The notes under the pieces are model-generated. The model was not told the DNA's origin. It did not search any database and saw only the letters and a list, made by a program, of their open reading frames with translations. A DNA stretch of 64,000 nucleotides, from contig OZ018321.1 of assembly GCA_963969495.1 (NCBI GenBank), positions 195,465,126 to 195,529,125 of the forward strand, in the 5' to 3' direction. A program made the translations under genes and the position numbers. Positions 36,160 to 48,637 of the stretch are shown here, piece by piece. Origin of the DNA: Ceratothoa steindachneri. Its lineage: Eukaryota > Arthropoda > Malacostraca > Isopoda > Cymothoidae. Numbering within the stretch: the first letter of the stretch is position 1; every line of letters begins with the position of its first letter.

Positions 36160-36420
36160 GCTATTGGAAAAGCTCGGTTCTGATATTTCCCTACTAGCTG
36201 TAGGTGATCGTGTTGGTAACTTTCTAGCTGTAGGTGATCGTCTTGGTAGCCTACTAGCTATGAGTTATCCTCTTGGAAAGTTACTAGCTGTGGGTGGTCG
36301 TCTTGACAAACTAGTAGCTGTGGTTGATCGTATGGGTAACGTACTAGCTGTAGGTAATCGTTTTGGCAGCCTACTTGCTGTTAGTCATCGTCTTGGCAAC
36401 CTACTAGTTAGTTTGTTTAC
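36160..36420 (+). repeat. 30-bp minisatellite encoding a 10-residue repeat
   Basis: About eight units of CTAGCTGTAGGTGATCGTGT followed by TGGTAACTTA, period 30 bp. As 30 is a multiple of three, the plus-strand frame from 36164 stays open and encodes repeated LLAVGDRLGN-like decapeptides. The frame runs to 36556 (130 codons), with a non-repetitive tail after 36420. The unit variants change many residues (AMSYPLGK, AVVDRMGN), so protein-level selection is not obvious. I treat it as a minisatellite. Confidence 0.8.
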
Positions 36421-36904
36421 AAAATGTTTAAGAGGTAGTAGGATCTCAATGACACGGTCGAACGCTTCTATCCTACTATTGTTTGTATTTTTAAAGGTTA
36501 CAAGGATGAAATACTTAAAGAAGTACAGCTCAATCCGTTTATTATCAGCAACATAAAACTAAATTACAAAAGCTTTAACCAAAAGACAATTAACCGACTA
36601 CAGCCCGCCACCGAAAGAGGCAGGTTTCCGATGCGACTATATTACCTATGGTAATCTCTAGGCTATTCATTAAGTATGGTAGAGAATGGGAGAATATGAA
36701 ATGCCCCTTTGTAAGGTGTTCCTAGGCTGTGCAAAAGGTTTTACTCTATTTAAAAACACTTCATCTTTATGTGCACTTCATATATAATTAATTATCAAAG
36801 CCTACATTGACGCACTCTCCTACATCGTCATTTAAGATATACTCGGTCGGTATTAAAATACCCCAAAGTTTCCCCAATCAGTGAGATACAGGACTCCATC
36901 TCCC
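36421..36904. other. No recognisable feature
   Basis: Non-repetitive sequence between the 30-bp minisatellite and the LINE fragment. The tail of the minisatellite frame (to 36556) is the only open frame of note. Confidence 0.4.
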
Positions 36905-37590
36905 CTAAGTTGCTTACAGCAGTGTATGGAGGGTGGAAAGAAGGAATCAAAATAAATGAGAAATATTTAAGTCATCTTTGCTTTGGTGAGGTCATTGTAT
37001 TAGTAGCAATGAATCCAGAGATATTACAATCAATTGTAACAGAATTATCGCAATTCACTCCCACGGTTGAACTGGTAGTAAATGTCTCAAAGATGGAAAC
37101 AAGGATCGTAGTTTTGCTGCAGCTATACCAAGTGGTGATCGAGTTTTAGAGAAAATATAAGAATTAATATACTCTCGACATTTTGCGGCTCCTGATGAAA
37201 AATGAAATAAAAAGAAGAGGAAAATGAAGCCGTAGAGCGGAATGAAAGGTTAGCTGTGTCCATCTTCAGAAGCGACGTGCTTGAAACGCAGTTTTCAATC
37301 AAGGCATCTTCACATATGGAAGTGAAACACCGGCACGAAAAACAAAAGCATTCAGCACCTAGGCACAAGTCAGACAAAACTGAACGATAAAAGCTTGGAA
37401 TAATACCTAGGAGACCATAACACAACCTCTTCACCCTAGTGACCCAAGAAAAACTGGTGCTATTTCTTTTGTCATCTTTTTTATATCTCCCCACTTTTTC
37501 GCGCCTAATTAGACCCAACAAAGTGCGAAAGATGGCGTTAAACGTTAAAAAAAGGCAAAACAAAAACAAAAAAGAAATACACACCTAATA
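36905..37590 (+). pseudogene. LINE reverse transcriptase C-terminal part (RTE/CR1-type), decayed
   Basis: The frame 36910-37149 reads GIKINEKYLSHLCFGEVIVL, then AMNPEILQSIVTELSQF, VNVSKMETRIV. This is the LINE block GIKINGEYLxHLRFADDIVLIAxSxEELQxMxxEL...VGLxMNxxKTKVM, with the catalytic FADD turned into FGEV. Further on, across frameshifts, FNQGIFTYGSET at about 37300-37335 matches the FNQCVLPxLTYGSETW segment found after the RT domain. In life this enzyme copies the element RNA at a nicked chromosome. It is truncated on the 5' side and inactive. Confidence 0.78.
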
Positions 37591-37794
37591 CCGTAACACC
37601 ATAAACACGGCAGACAGATAACCATATAACCTTTTGTTTTTTTTAAGAAATAAAAAGAATTATATACATGACACGTATGAACACATACATACAGTTTTAG
37701 ATGTATGGTTAGTTAAACATTTTACGTGATTTCTACCATTTTCGATAAGAACTTAGGACAAGACTAAGGTAATTGTTCTAGAATATGGGTCAAG

Positions 37795-37915
37795 AAAGAC
37801 TGGATATTTTAGCCCTGGCTAAGACTAAATATTTTAGGCCTGGCTAAGACTTAATATTTCAGCCTAATAAGTCCTGGTATTTTAGGTCTGGCAAAAACTC
37901 GATATTTTGATAATT
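37795..37915. repeat. 25-bp minisatellite, array 1 (TTTTAGGCCTGGCTAAGACT)
   Basis: Units TTTTAGGCCTGGCTAAGACT followed by TAATA, about five copies. The same unit forms a second array at 38790-39010, separated by about 870 bp of different sequence. Confidence 0.85.
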
Positions 37916-38662
37916 CTACAGATTAACAACTCCAACTTTCTCTTTGTTTAATGCATTCTCTCTTTTCTCTAGGCTCATCTGAATAGTCTTTTGCTATTAT
38001 TTCGGCGCTCAAAGCACTAGTTTTCGAATTATTACCATTTAAAAATAGTTTTCTCCAATACATAAATCTATTATCTGGTACTAATCTGACGTCATAAGCC
38101 TCGTGAAAAAATGTTTCATTGCGTCGATTCAAGAAATAGATATAAAGTTATGATGCAAAGTTTAACTGTGATATAAAAGGTTAGGGTTGATAGGTTATTT
38201 AATTACCTTTAGTTTTAAGTGTTTTCAAAATTTATTTCAACCAGTTACATTTTCTATTTTTTTACTTTTTCGAATCTTCACATTTAACTCACATCTCCAT
38301 ATACTTCTCTTTAACTCTATTTCAACCTTACTCCCGCACTGTTCACTTTTATTTACGGAAAGGGCCGTGCTTTTGACAAAAATCAATTATAGCTTCGAAA
38401 CGATCGTAATATTCACAGGAAAACGCAAGAACAGTTATTTCATAACTCTCATCGAGAGCAAACATTTTAGACTATAAGCTATGCCAGGTCGTGTCACAAA
38501 AATAGGCTTCTTGGTTCGTTCCTTTGCGGCGGGGAATAAAGAAAATAATAAAAAATAATAAACAACTAAAATTAACAACCTAAAAATAAAAAGAACTAAC
38601 CTACCTAAACCCCCACGTAACCAATTCTTTTGGTGGGTTAAAATAGGATACCAATGAGAAGA
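37916..38662. other. Sequence between two arrays of one minisatellite; 69-codon frame at 37923-38132 (-)
   Basis: The minus-strand frame 37923-38132 (start MNRRNETFFHEAYDVRLVPD) has ordinary protein-like composition, unlike its AT-rich surroundings, but no similarity that I recognise. It could be a fragment of an inserted element. Pyrimidine-rich sequence follows to about 38350. Confidence 0.3.
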
Positions 38663-38753
38663 TGGCTGCCAATCTATTTTTCGTCATAACATCATAATGA
38701 GAAAATTTGCGTATTTTTCAAAGTATAAATATTTTTAACAAAGCGCATTTGTT
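38663..38753 (+). repeat. Dispersed repeat, copy 1 (AAGATGGC..CCAATCTATTTTT)
   Basis: AAGATGGCTGCCAATCTATT, then CATAACATCATAATGAGAAA, TTTGCGTATTTTT and TTTAACAAAGCGC. The inverted counterpart is at 44368-44513 with the same word order on the opposite strand. Short interspersed repeat of unknown class. Confidence 0.7.
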
Positions 38754-38789
38754 TGAGTCGAAGTGGTTAATCGGTAGAATTACCGATAT

Positions 38790-39010
38790 TTTAGACCTGG
38801 TTTAGTCTTGATTATTTAGGCCTGGCTAAGAACCGATGCTTAAGGTCTAATTAAGACTTAATATTTTAGGCAAGACTAAGTCTTGATATTTTAGACCTGG
38901 TTAAGATTTGATATTTTAGGCATGGCTAAGACTTATTTTAGGCTTGGCAAAGACTTAATATTTTAGCCCTGCTAAGACTTGATAGTTTAGGTAAGGTAAG
39001 ACTAAGAATT
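38790..39010. repeat. 25-bp minisatellite, array 2
   Basis: About nine units of TTTTAGGCCTGGCTAAGACTTGATA with variants (AGACCTGGTTAAGATTTGAT, AGGCATGGCTAAGACTT). Same family as 37795-37915. Confidence 0.85.
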
Positions 39011-39204
39011 AAGCAATAAATTTTTTATTACATTCACTATAAAGCTTTGCTATTAGTCGGAGTTTTTTTTTGCTTGTTCCACAGTTTATCTAAATATTAT
39101 TTTATATGGTTTAAAAAATGAACATACTAGCCCTCTAACTTTTCATTCTATTAATAAACTTTTAGATAGAACTTGAATAAAAGTATTTAATATAAAAAAA
39201 TCTC

Positions 39205-39659
39205 TTGTCATCATCATCATCATCATCATCACTAACTATAATTTAAGAAGGGGATTTTTTTGAGTATTTGAATAGTAATTTCATCTTAGTTTGGTTATGA
39301 CTTATGGTTTTTTATCAAAGTTATTTCTAATAATTCTTTTATATAAAAAAAAAATTAGGAAGTTCAGAAATAAAAAAGAGTATCGAAATTTTGTAAAGTT
39401 TTTAAAACCCAAAGAATTACAAATGGTGAAGTTCAGAAATTTATTTTTATATATCTTCTTCTATAACTATTTTAGCAACGGTATATTTTGAAAGGGAAGA
39501 AATTTAGTTTCGAGTTCCTTTTTAAAATGATTATAATTGGCGAAGTTCAGAAAATTTATAAAAATTTAACCATGGCTGTTTTGGGTTTTTTTTTATTTTA
39601 ATCTTAGTAGCGAAGCGCAAGCTCCCCCTTAGGCGGGAGTGGCACAGCCATTGCCTGGT
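39205..39659 (+). repeat. Dispersed repeat family GCGAAGC, copy 2 (full length)
   Basis: Starts with a (TCA)n run at about 39208-39230 followed by CTAACTATAATTTAAGAAGG and ends GCCATTGCCTGGT at 39659. It shares all landmarks with copies 1 and 3. The terminal hairpin is TGGC-ACA-GCCA here, TGGC-GAA-GCCA in copy 1: the loop differs but the stem is kept. The frame 39291-39491 inside it is low-complexity. Non-autonomous. Confidence 0.85.
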
Positions 39660-40799
39660 CTCATAATAATTTAGTCTTCTTCTGTTATTTTGCCTAAAGG
39701 AAAAAGAAAAACGTCGGAAATACTTTTAAAATACGAAAAAAAGAATCTTCAGGGCTCCATCTTTTCGATCTTTATTGTATTTAATTTAATAGTTTTATTT
39801 TGCTTTACATATTTTAAAAACAGGGTAGCTATTTCATTCTGCTACAGATTAAAATAGAAAACCTATTTTAAAAAGAAGTTCTATAAAAGATTCGAATATA
39901 CAAACAAAAAAGCCATATCTTAATTTTAATAAATTTTCTAAACTTCCTCATTTTTAATTATTTTTGTTTTAAAAAAAATCCCCCCAATTTGATAATCTTA
40001 TTTATCTTTTCCTTAAATTCATCATCTGCTTTTAGTCAATTTGTACATACAAACTAAGAGGAAAAACATTATTTAACCCATCCCCAAAATCCCGTTCTTA
40101 AAATATATTGTTAGAGATTACAACCGTCAGAATTGAAAGGCCAAATATGCAAAAAAAAAAAAAAAAAATCCGAAGTGGAAACTGATAAGGGCATATTGCT
40201 AGAATAACACAAAAGATGGCGGAATTAAATTTTAAAATGTTCACCTTTACATATAGATATAGAGACACGGATGAAAATATCGCAGAAAGCTGGAGTAACG
40301 TGAAGACTCGAGTGCTAAACCGTAAGATGTGGCAGCTTCTTTGGCCTTTATGAACCAGATGGATCAATTAGAAAACATGCCCACTCACACGACACTACCT
40401 TAACCTGTGAGACGCTAAATAAGAACACCTACATCATCCTGAGACTAAAAAACCGCAGAACATTGCTATTAATGTGCAACTCCAGCCGGAAACCATCTTC
40501 CGACCACTCGCTGTCTCCGCGTCGACCGTGGGTAATTCAAAATCGCGAGTTCCTTTACTTATTGAACATTATCCTAACTAAAATTCTCCCTTAAATGTGT
40601 TTGATCATTTTGCAGCGCTTACGTCTTGAAAAGTCAATTATTCTGTAGCGCCTATGTTTTGAACGTTAGTTTGTACTTAAAAATTTCCTTAACTGTGATT
40701 GGCCCCAATTTTGTATCCTTTATGTTTAATTGGAAAATTATATATAGTGTAGCATTCTGTAATTCACCCTGCACAACCTATTTAAAATCTTTGGCACAG
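39660..40799. other. No gene recognised; possible 5' part of the following LINE
   Basis: AT-rich to about 40400, then mixed. The LINE endonuclease should begin around 40200-40400, but I see only its C-terminal part from 40800. An A18 run sits at about 40150-40168. Confidence 0.4.
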
Positions 40800-43330
40800 G
40801 TTTCCCCACAATCTTTATGGGCGACCTTAATGCCAGGCGCAGGGATGATGGATACCGCTTCAGGAACAACAGAGGAGCCAACTTAGAAATGATGTTGGAG
40901 AGGAACATTTTCAATAGAATAAGACCAGAATTTCCAACATATGTCACAGGCAATGCAGCTACAAAGCCAAACGTCGTGCTAAGTAGCTTCAATATGCCAT
41001 TCAACATCCACATGCAACCAGTTATCTTTGCATGTAGCGACCATGTTGGAACAGTTTTGATCATGAATCAATACTCGTTACAGATACCAGTACCGGCGAG
41101 GAAGGATTACAGGAGAGCAAACTGGGTAGGTTACACACAAGATCTTATTAACTTGATCCCAAAGGAGATTGGTGAGGAGAACTCAAGATTAACAAAAACG
41201 ATCATTGAGGCGGACGAAAGATATATTCCAAAGACTAGATACCGTACTCTTCCACATCCTCGGCGGACAGAGGAAATGAAGAGAAAGAATAGGCAACTAA
41301 TAGGATAACTAGACCAAATAATGCTCCACAGACCAAATTGAGAACGATACGAAGAAATAAGAAGACGGAAAGAATAACTGAGGCAACTCATAGAAAAACG
41401 GCAAGGACACATATGGGATAGCCTAATAGAGAAAATTGACGAAGAAAGAAGGCCAAAAGAGAACGGAAGACTAATAGGAAGACCACCGAGAGAAAAAATA
41501 ACAATCAAGAATGAACAAGGAGAAAATATCCAAGAATAGAAGACTACGCAAGAACTTTTTCGTAATCACTGGAGGTCAGTGTTGTTCATAACACCAGAGG
41601 AGTACGAAGCCTTCAACCCAGAGATAGACGAAATGGTCCACACATTCTCGCAAGAAAACATAGATAAGATTATTCCAGCACCAAGTATAGAGCGAGGAAG
41701 GGAGGCAAGTTCTGGGTATAGAGGCCTACATAACAACGAAAGAGATCAAAGGCGTAATACATTCATTCAAACAGAAAGCGCCAGGACCCTCAGGAATAAC
41801 CAGAATTAATATTACCAAGGCACCGAACATAATCATCAGAACATTAACGAATATTTATAACGCGTGCCTAAACATCGGTTACTTCCCTGATGGCTATAAA
41901 CTAGCCAAAATGATTTTCGTCCCAAAGCTAGGTAAACCACTAAGCCACATCGGCAGTTACAAATCAATATCACTATTAACTTCATGGGCAAAGTCTTCGA
42001 GAAAATCCTGAACCGAAGACTAAAAGAATATCTCGAAGCAAATGACCTTTATAATAATTAGCAGTTTGGATTCAGAAGAGGCAGAGACACAACAATGGCA
42101 CTTGGCATAATAACATAGAAAATAGCAAAGGCAAAAGCAGATAATAACTACATTGATTTGGTCCTGAGAGATGTAGAAAAAGCATTCGACAAAGTCTAAG
42201 TCAGAGGAATGCAATATAAGATATAAATCACTAGATGAACAGCAATCTGGAGAGAATTCTCTGCGATTATGTCACAGACAGAAGAGCATATGTGGAGATC
42301 AATGGCTATTCAAGACCAGAATTTGAATGGGAAGCTGGACTCCTGCAGAGGGTCTGTCTCAGCCCCACGCTATATTGAATCTACAGAGCAGACCTGCCAC
42401 CACCAATAATGCCTGAGTGCCTAAAAATACACTTCGCGGACGACATAAGCCAACTCTTCGTCATTCCGTTGAGGAACGTACACTTTCAGGCAAAGACAAC
42501 AACTTTAGAAATCAGCAACATTAACAACTACGTAAGAGATTGGAAGATAATGACTAACGGGAGGAAATTTTCAATAATCCAAATCTACAAGAACAAAACA
42601 AAAGAAATTGTAGTCGAAGATCAGAACTACAGATATCATAGTGAATGCAAAGTCTAGCACTCCAAATAACAATAACAACAAGAGACTACAAACAACATAT
42701 AACAGAGAGGAAGAGCAAAGCGATTCCGAAGCTTAACCTACTATGCAATCTAAGAGGGTTAGGCATTAAAAATAAAATAAAAATCTATCTTGTACTAAAA
42801 AAGGGAGGTACTACAATACCCGCCTATCCCTATCAACCTTGTATCAAGGACAAAAAGATTGGAACTCCAGATAATACAAAATAAAGCTCTCTACCAACAC
42901 CCGTAGGAGAGAGAGAGCAGGAGACTACAGGACCTGTATTAAGAAGCAGGATTAGAAGCGCTCTACATCAAAACCAGGAACAGAGTGGGGAAAATGTGGA
43001 GGAAGATAGACGCACTACCTCCGATATTTGCAGAGCACACGAACACCAGAGCTCAACTTCCCTCTAACACTCGATTTCCCAGCGGCATATAGCAGCTGAG
43101 AATTGAGGAGGTTCCCATGTTTATTTAAGAAGAAAATTCAAAAGGAGAGAAGGACCAAACATAACGATCAAGATATTTACCTGACTATATACGAACCCAA
43201 CCAACGAAATAACCAACCAAGACACCGGATTGATACCCTAATAATCTAAACACATAAGTCGAAAGAAACAACCAATTAAGAATGCAACACAGATCAAAAA
43301 TGTCAACAGAAATAAAACGAACAAAGTGAA
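40800..43330 (+). pseudogene. Decayed non-LTR retrotransposon (LINE), endonuclease plus reverse transcriptase
   Basis: The open frame 40817-41308 (163 codons) is the C-terminal half of an APE-type endonuclease: it starts MGDLNARRRDDG (the GDFNA catalytic motif) and contains CSDHVGT (the SDH motif). Then follow ITPEEYEAFNPEIDEMVHTF at 41587-41645, APGPSGITRI and YFPDGYKLAKMIFVPKLGKP near 41780-41940, QFGFRRGRDTTMALGIIT near 42062-42115, VLRDVEKAFDKV near 42160-42200, LSPTLY.IYRADLPPP near 42355-42400, and HFADDISQLFV at 42427-42460 with the catalytic FADD intact. A tail LCNLRGLGIKNKIKIYLVLK at 42740-42800 matches the post-RT region. Stops and frameshifts lie between the blocks, so it is inactive. 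An A-rich 3' region runs to about 43330. Jockey/I-like architecture; the minus-strand element at 16.0-18.9 kb is a relative. Confidence 0.88.
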
Positions 43331-44288
43331 CTAATAGTGTAATAAATAAACTATAGTAGTAAAAGGTTTAAGAAAAATGATAGTGAAATGAAATTTAACA
43401 GTAAAAAAAGTGAACAAAGTGAAACTAAAGTGAAATAAGGGATAACAAGAGTAGTCAAAGAAAAAAACAACTCAAAAGCAATACAAAAAAGAAGACCCAT
43501 TAAAGTAAGAGAGAGGAAACCACACTGCAAAAGTGAAAAAAAGTAAGGAAAGTAAAAACAACAAACAAATAACAGAATACATAAACAAAGCTCTAAGCTA
43601 AGATAACTCAAAACCGCAGGAATGCTACAATTAACACACGAATGAAAGTTCGAGAGAATAAGAAAACAAAGCTTAGGCGTTTCTCCCGCTACTGTATGAA
43701 GAACACAGCTGCTAAAAGTGTGAGAAAGGAAATAAGAATGAGAAGGGAATGCAAGACGGTGGTTTGGAATCCACATTAATCAGAAGGTCTCCCTTGCCCT
43801 TCGGGCATGGGTATTCACCCTTTTCACTTTTGACTACCAAGGTTGCTCAATCTGCCTCCCCACTAATCTGTCCTCTTTTAACTTAAAACTTTCCGTCTCC
43901 CACAGCTATAAACCCTCTTCTAAAGCTTGTTCCTGACTTCCCACTAAGCACTTCTGTATTGGTTCACTTGAACTCAGAGTCAGAAGTGTGGGAAGTTTTT
44001 TGTTCTCTTCTGCCCCCACTCGCGATCGAGGTAGGGGAACAGAAGGGACGAGAACCCGTGAGCTGTAATTTTTTCTCAACTGAAAAAACAACAAAAGAAT
44101 TCCATTTGTGTTCATTCTCTGAAGATGACCCACCACGCTCGAAAGACGTCTTTTGCGAATGTTTTTTTCTCGCCAAGACCCCGATAAAAAACGTGTAAAA
44201 AATAAAGAGAATAGAAGTTAAAATCAATAACGCTGCCACTGCTGTGGACTTTAACAGTGCAGGTATATAACATAGCCTCTTACTTAAT
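43331..44288. other. A-rich LINE 3' flank, then unassigned sequence
   Basis: 43331-43700 has repeated AAAGTGAA-type words, probably the LINE 3' untranslated end; the 141-codon minus-strand frame there is a shadow of A-rich sequence. Around 44110-44150 the words CTGAAGATGACCC and CTCGAAAGACGTC resemble the two conserved halves of a hammerhead ribozyme as found in Penelope-like elements, but the pairing between them is poor. Confidence 0.35.

Positions 44289-44325
<37 letters not shown>
44289..44325. repeat. (TA)n microsatellite
   Basis: Short TA array, with an AAATA interruption near its start. Confidence 0.9.
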
Positions 44326-44367
44326 GGTTAATTTGGGGTTTATGCCTATCCGCGAATTTTTATTTTA

Positions 44368-44513
44368 TGGGCGCTTTGTTATAAATATCTGTATTTTTTA
44401 AAAATACGCAAATGCTAGTAAGCAAGTTCAGTACTAATTAATTTGGGCAAATTTCTAGTTATGAGGTTATGGCAAAAAATAGATTGGCCGCCACCATCGC
44501 CATCTTGTCAGTT
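44368..44513 (-). repeat. Dispersed repeat, copy 2 (inverted relative to 38663)
   Basis: Read on the minus strand: CAAGATGGCGATGGTGGCGG, CCAATCTATTTTTTGCCATA, ACCTCATAACTAG, TTTGCGTATTTTT, TATAACAAAGCGCCCATAAA. Same order of words as 38663-38753. A somewhat longer copy. Confidence 0.7.
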
Positions 44514-44762
44514 ATACTCGTATATTGATTTATTCGATCGAAAGAATCGGTTCCGTATGGGCTTATATAGTTTATTACTTTTTTTGTAAAACACCTAAAA
44601 TATTTCTTTTCTAATTAAGATGCTATCATTTTGTACATGATTCAAAATATCTCTTTTTTTAATTAAGATGCTATAATTGTGTATCTCCTACATGAATCGG
44701 CACTAGTTTCCCTCGTTCAAGGCCTAGTTTAGTTTAACCGAAAAACACCTAGCTCCATGTTG

Positions 44763-45836
<1,074 letters not shown>

Positions 45837-45884
45837 TATCCAAAAAGCTGTGGATGGGCATAATCCCCAAATTGCCATGTATAT

Positions 45885-46445
45885 TAAGTGAAAATCATAT
45901 GGCACATGATATACAATAGATTTAGTTAACAGCCCAAAGAAAGGAAGAATGTTATCACAAACCGTTAAAACGCTGAGGAATATATTACGTGAAACATTAA
46001 GAGCTTAAAAACGAAAATGGAATATTTAGAAACGGGGGGAAATAAGGAAAACTATTTTAAACGCTATATGAAGGTTATTAAAGGAGTGGGAATCGAACAG
46101 GTGTCGTGAAGCGCTCATCCCTATCAGAGGCACGACGCTCATCGACTGAGCTCAACATCATCAACCCTATAAAGGTTGATTCAAGAAGCCTTTTGAATAA
46201 CGAGGTGTAGGTTTTAATCCAGTGAGAAACAAGACAAGTAGTTTTATAGTAGGAGGGGCCACGCGCTTTTTTGCTTATAATAATTGAAAATCATATCACA
46301 CGTGATATACAATGGGTGTAGTTAACATCACCAAGAAAGGAAAAGTGGTATTACAACCCATTAAAGGCTGAAGAATATATTAAGAAACTAGTAAAACCTT
46401 AAGAAAGAAAATAGGAGATTTAGAAACGGGGAAAATAGAAAAAAC
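45885..46445. repeat. Direct repeat pair (45885-46053 and 46282-46445) flanking a tRNA-like sequence
   Basis: GAAAATCATATGGCACATGA, TATACAAT, GTTAACA, AAGAAAGGAA, GAATATATTA, TTAGAAACGGGG and AAAAC occur in this order in both copies, about 397 bp apart and roughly 75-80 percent alike by eye. The tRNA-like segment at 46084-46158 lies between them. Confidence 0.75.
46084..46158 (-). repeat. tRNA-like sequence, probably a SINE head
   Basis: On the minus strand an A-box-like TGAGCTCAGTCGATGAGCG (rc near 46140-46154) is followed about 45 bases later by a B box TGTTCGATTCCC (rc of 46088-46099). These are the internal RNA polymerase III promoter elements of tRNA genes. The segment between does not give a clean anticodon arm and the acceptor ends do not pair well, so I read it as a tRNA-derived SINE head or tRNA pseudogene rather than a working tRNA. 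Confidence 0.55.
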
Positions 46446-47499
46446 TCCCCAAAGAAAGGGAGATTTCGAGAGCTTTGTCTTTATTTACAAAGACATTTTC
46501 AAAGAATGAACAAGGGTGCAGAATACATTATCTTCTATAGAAGAGAAGGAGGGCCTCCTTTCTCCAAGCGCTAATTAATGGATACAAAATCATGAAGAAT
46601 CTTAATTTGAGCCCCGATGTACGATATGATACTAGGATCTTAACAAAAATAATCCCAAGTTGAAATTAAAATGGGGGAAAGTTCAATACAAATACTTCAC
46701 AAAATATTTCTGGAAACCCAATTATTTCATTTGATGATGGATTTGACGCTGTTACTCTTGATTGCAAGATTACCCTTGTACATATGTAAAAATAATGCAG
46801 ATTGCTCATTAAGGTTGCTTACATTGGCCTGAAGTTATTCTAAATGTACCTGGAGTGTTTTTCTCAGTTTGTTCATATTATCATTTAGTTCAATGATTGT
46901 ACTAAATATTATTAAAGCCATTAAAAACATTTGATAAGGCGATTCATAAATATGGTGCAGAGTTTCATTATTCGAATGAAAAATAACCTACTATGACCAA
47001 GGAATTAATTAAGGTTGGTCCCAAAATAAGAGCTTTGTTTAGTAATGAAAAAATTGAAGATCTTAGCTAAGGGGAAAAATCAGCTTTGAGATAATTTAAA
47101 ACCATTAGGAAAAATTAGGGAAATAACATAAAATTGCGAATGAACTTTTCCAGACATTAAAAAATATGTGGGTTAATTAAAATGCAGTTCTTGCACTCAC
47201 CTTGATGTTTTCACTGTCAATCACTGGGCGGTCAGTAGCGAACATGGAAAGTGTTTCTACCACGACATATCTGAAGGCAATAAAGGTACCAGTTATAATT
47301 TAGTGTTAGAATGTTTGCTAATTACTGTTGCACGTTCTAAAGAGATGTTCCAGATACCTAACACGCAATAAAATAAACAAGTCCTGTTTAGCTAAGCTGA
47401 ATAGGAGAATACATTTAACCTGTCCTAAAAAGTGTGGGTGACGTTGAATTAGGTACATATATGAATTCACTGTGTAAAGCACGTTAAGAATCAACACGT
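46446..47499. other. No recognisable feature
   Basis: AT-rich; only one open frame of about 60 codons (47318-47503, minus), without similarity. Confidence 0.5.
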
Positions 47500-48240
47500 T
47501 CACTCGTATAACAAAAAGCAGAATTATTCAAGAAAGCTTGATGCCAAAAAATGATTATTACCAGAAAAGTGAAGATTAGCACAAGTCGTCAATACCAAAA
47601 CGGTGAACATTAACATAATTACCAGAGAAAAGCCTAATAAAAAGAAATAATAATTACCAGAACTGTGAACATTAATATAATTGCGATAAAAAAGCCTAAT
47701 ACAAATAAATAATAATTACCAGAAAATTTGAAGATTAGCACAACTCATAATTACCGGAACTGTGAACATTAACATAATTACCATAGAAAAACTTAATACA
47801 AAGAAATAAGAATTACCAGAACTGTGAACTTTAATAGAATTACGATAAAAAGCCCAATACAAATAAATGATAATTACCAGAAAACTTGAAGATTAGCACA
47901 ACTCATAATTATCGCAACTGTGAACATTAACATAATTACCTAATACAAAAAATAATAATTATCAGACCTGTGAACATTGATATAATTACGATCAAAAATG
48001 GCTAATACAAATAAATGATAATTACCAGAAAACTTGCAAATTAGCACAACTCATAATTACCGGAACTGTGAACATTTTCATCATTACTATACTAAAGCTT
48101 AATACGAAGAAATGCTAATTTTCACAATAGCGACCATTAGCAAAATTACTTAAGCGAATTCTCATAGAAACAAATCAGAATTATAAGAACACTGAACATT
48201 AGCATAATTACCAAAGAATAGTTTAATTTTAGAGGTATAG
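47500..48240. repeat. Minisatellite, about 60-65-bp units (ATTACCAGAACTGTGAACAT)
   Basis: Around ten units of AATTACCAGAACTGTGAACA, TTAACATAATTACCATAGAA, AAGCCTAATACAAATAAATA, alternating with a variant GAAAACTTGAAGATTAGCAC followed by AACTCATAATTACCGG. The alternation gives a higher-order unit of about 120-180 bp. Non-coding. Confidence 0.85.
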
Positions 48241-48399
48241 AACGTGAAACTCCAAAGTTGCGTTACGGGAAGTACTTTTCAGTCTTCATCCCAGGCTAAG
48301 ATTACGTTAGTCGTAATCTTAAGAGATATAATAATTTTTAATAATAAAGATTGCGACTAAAGTTTCTCTGACATTCATCGTTCTAAAAACTTACAGATA

Positions 48400-48637
48400 T
48401 TAACAAAAAGTAGACGTGCTAGAATTCCTCTCTAATATTAAAACAACCATAAAACTTTATTCTAGTTACTAATGTTACCACCACCAATTACTTGAGTAAA
48501 ACTATTACTTGAGTAATATTAACAAAAAATAGACGTGCTAGAATTCCTCTCTAATATTAAAACAACCATAAAACTTTATTCTAGTTACTAATGTTACCAC
48601 CAACAATTACTTGAGTAATACTTTGTGAGGTCTTTTA
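48400..48637. repeat. Tandem duplication, 2 x 119 bp
   Basis: TTAACAAAAAGTAGACGTGC starts at 48400 and again at 48519 (with one A/G change). Both units run through CTCTCTAATATTAAAACAAC and TTACTTGAGTAA. Nearly identical, so recent. Confidence 0.93.

Noticed and set aside
43351..43776. 141-codon minus-strand frame with hydrophobic, membrane-like composition
   Set aside because: It is the complement of an A-rich LINE 3' region; F/L/S/C-rich text is what poly-purine DNA gives in antisense.
44110..44150. Complete hammerhead ribozyme (CTGAAGA ... CGAAAG)
   Set aside because: Both core halves are present but stem II pairs only at two positions and stems I and III are not evident.
46084..46158. 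Functional tRNA gene
   Set aside because: Promoter boxes are present but the acceptor stem and anticodon arm do not fold properly.
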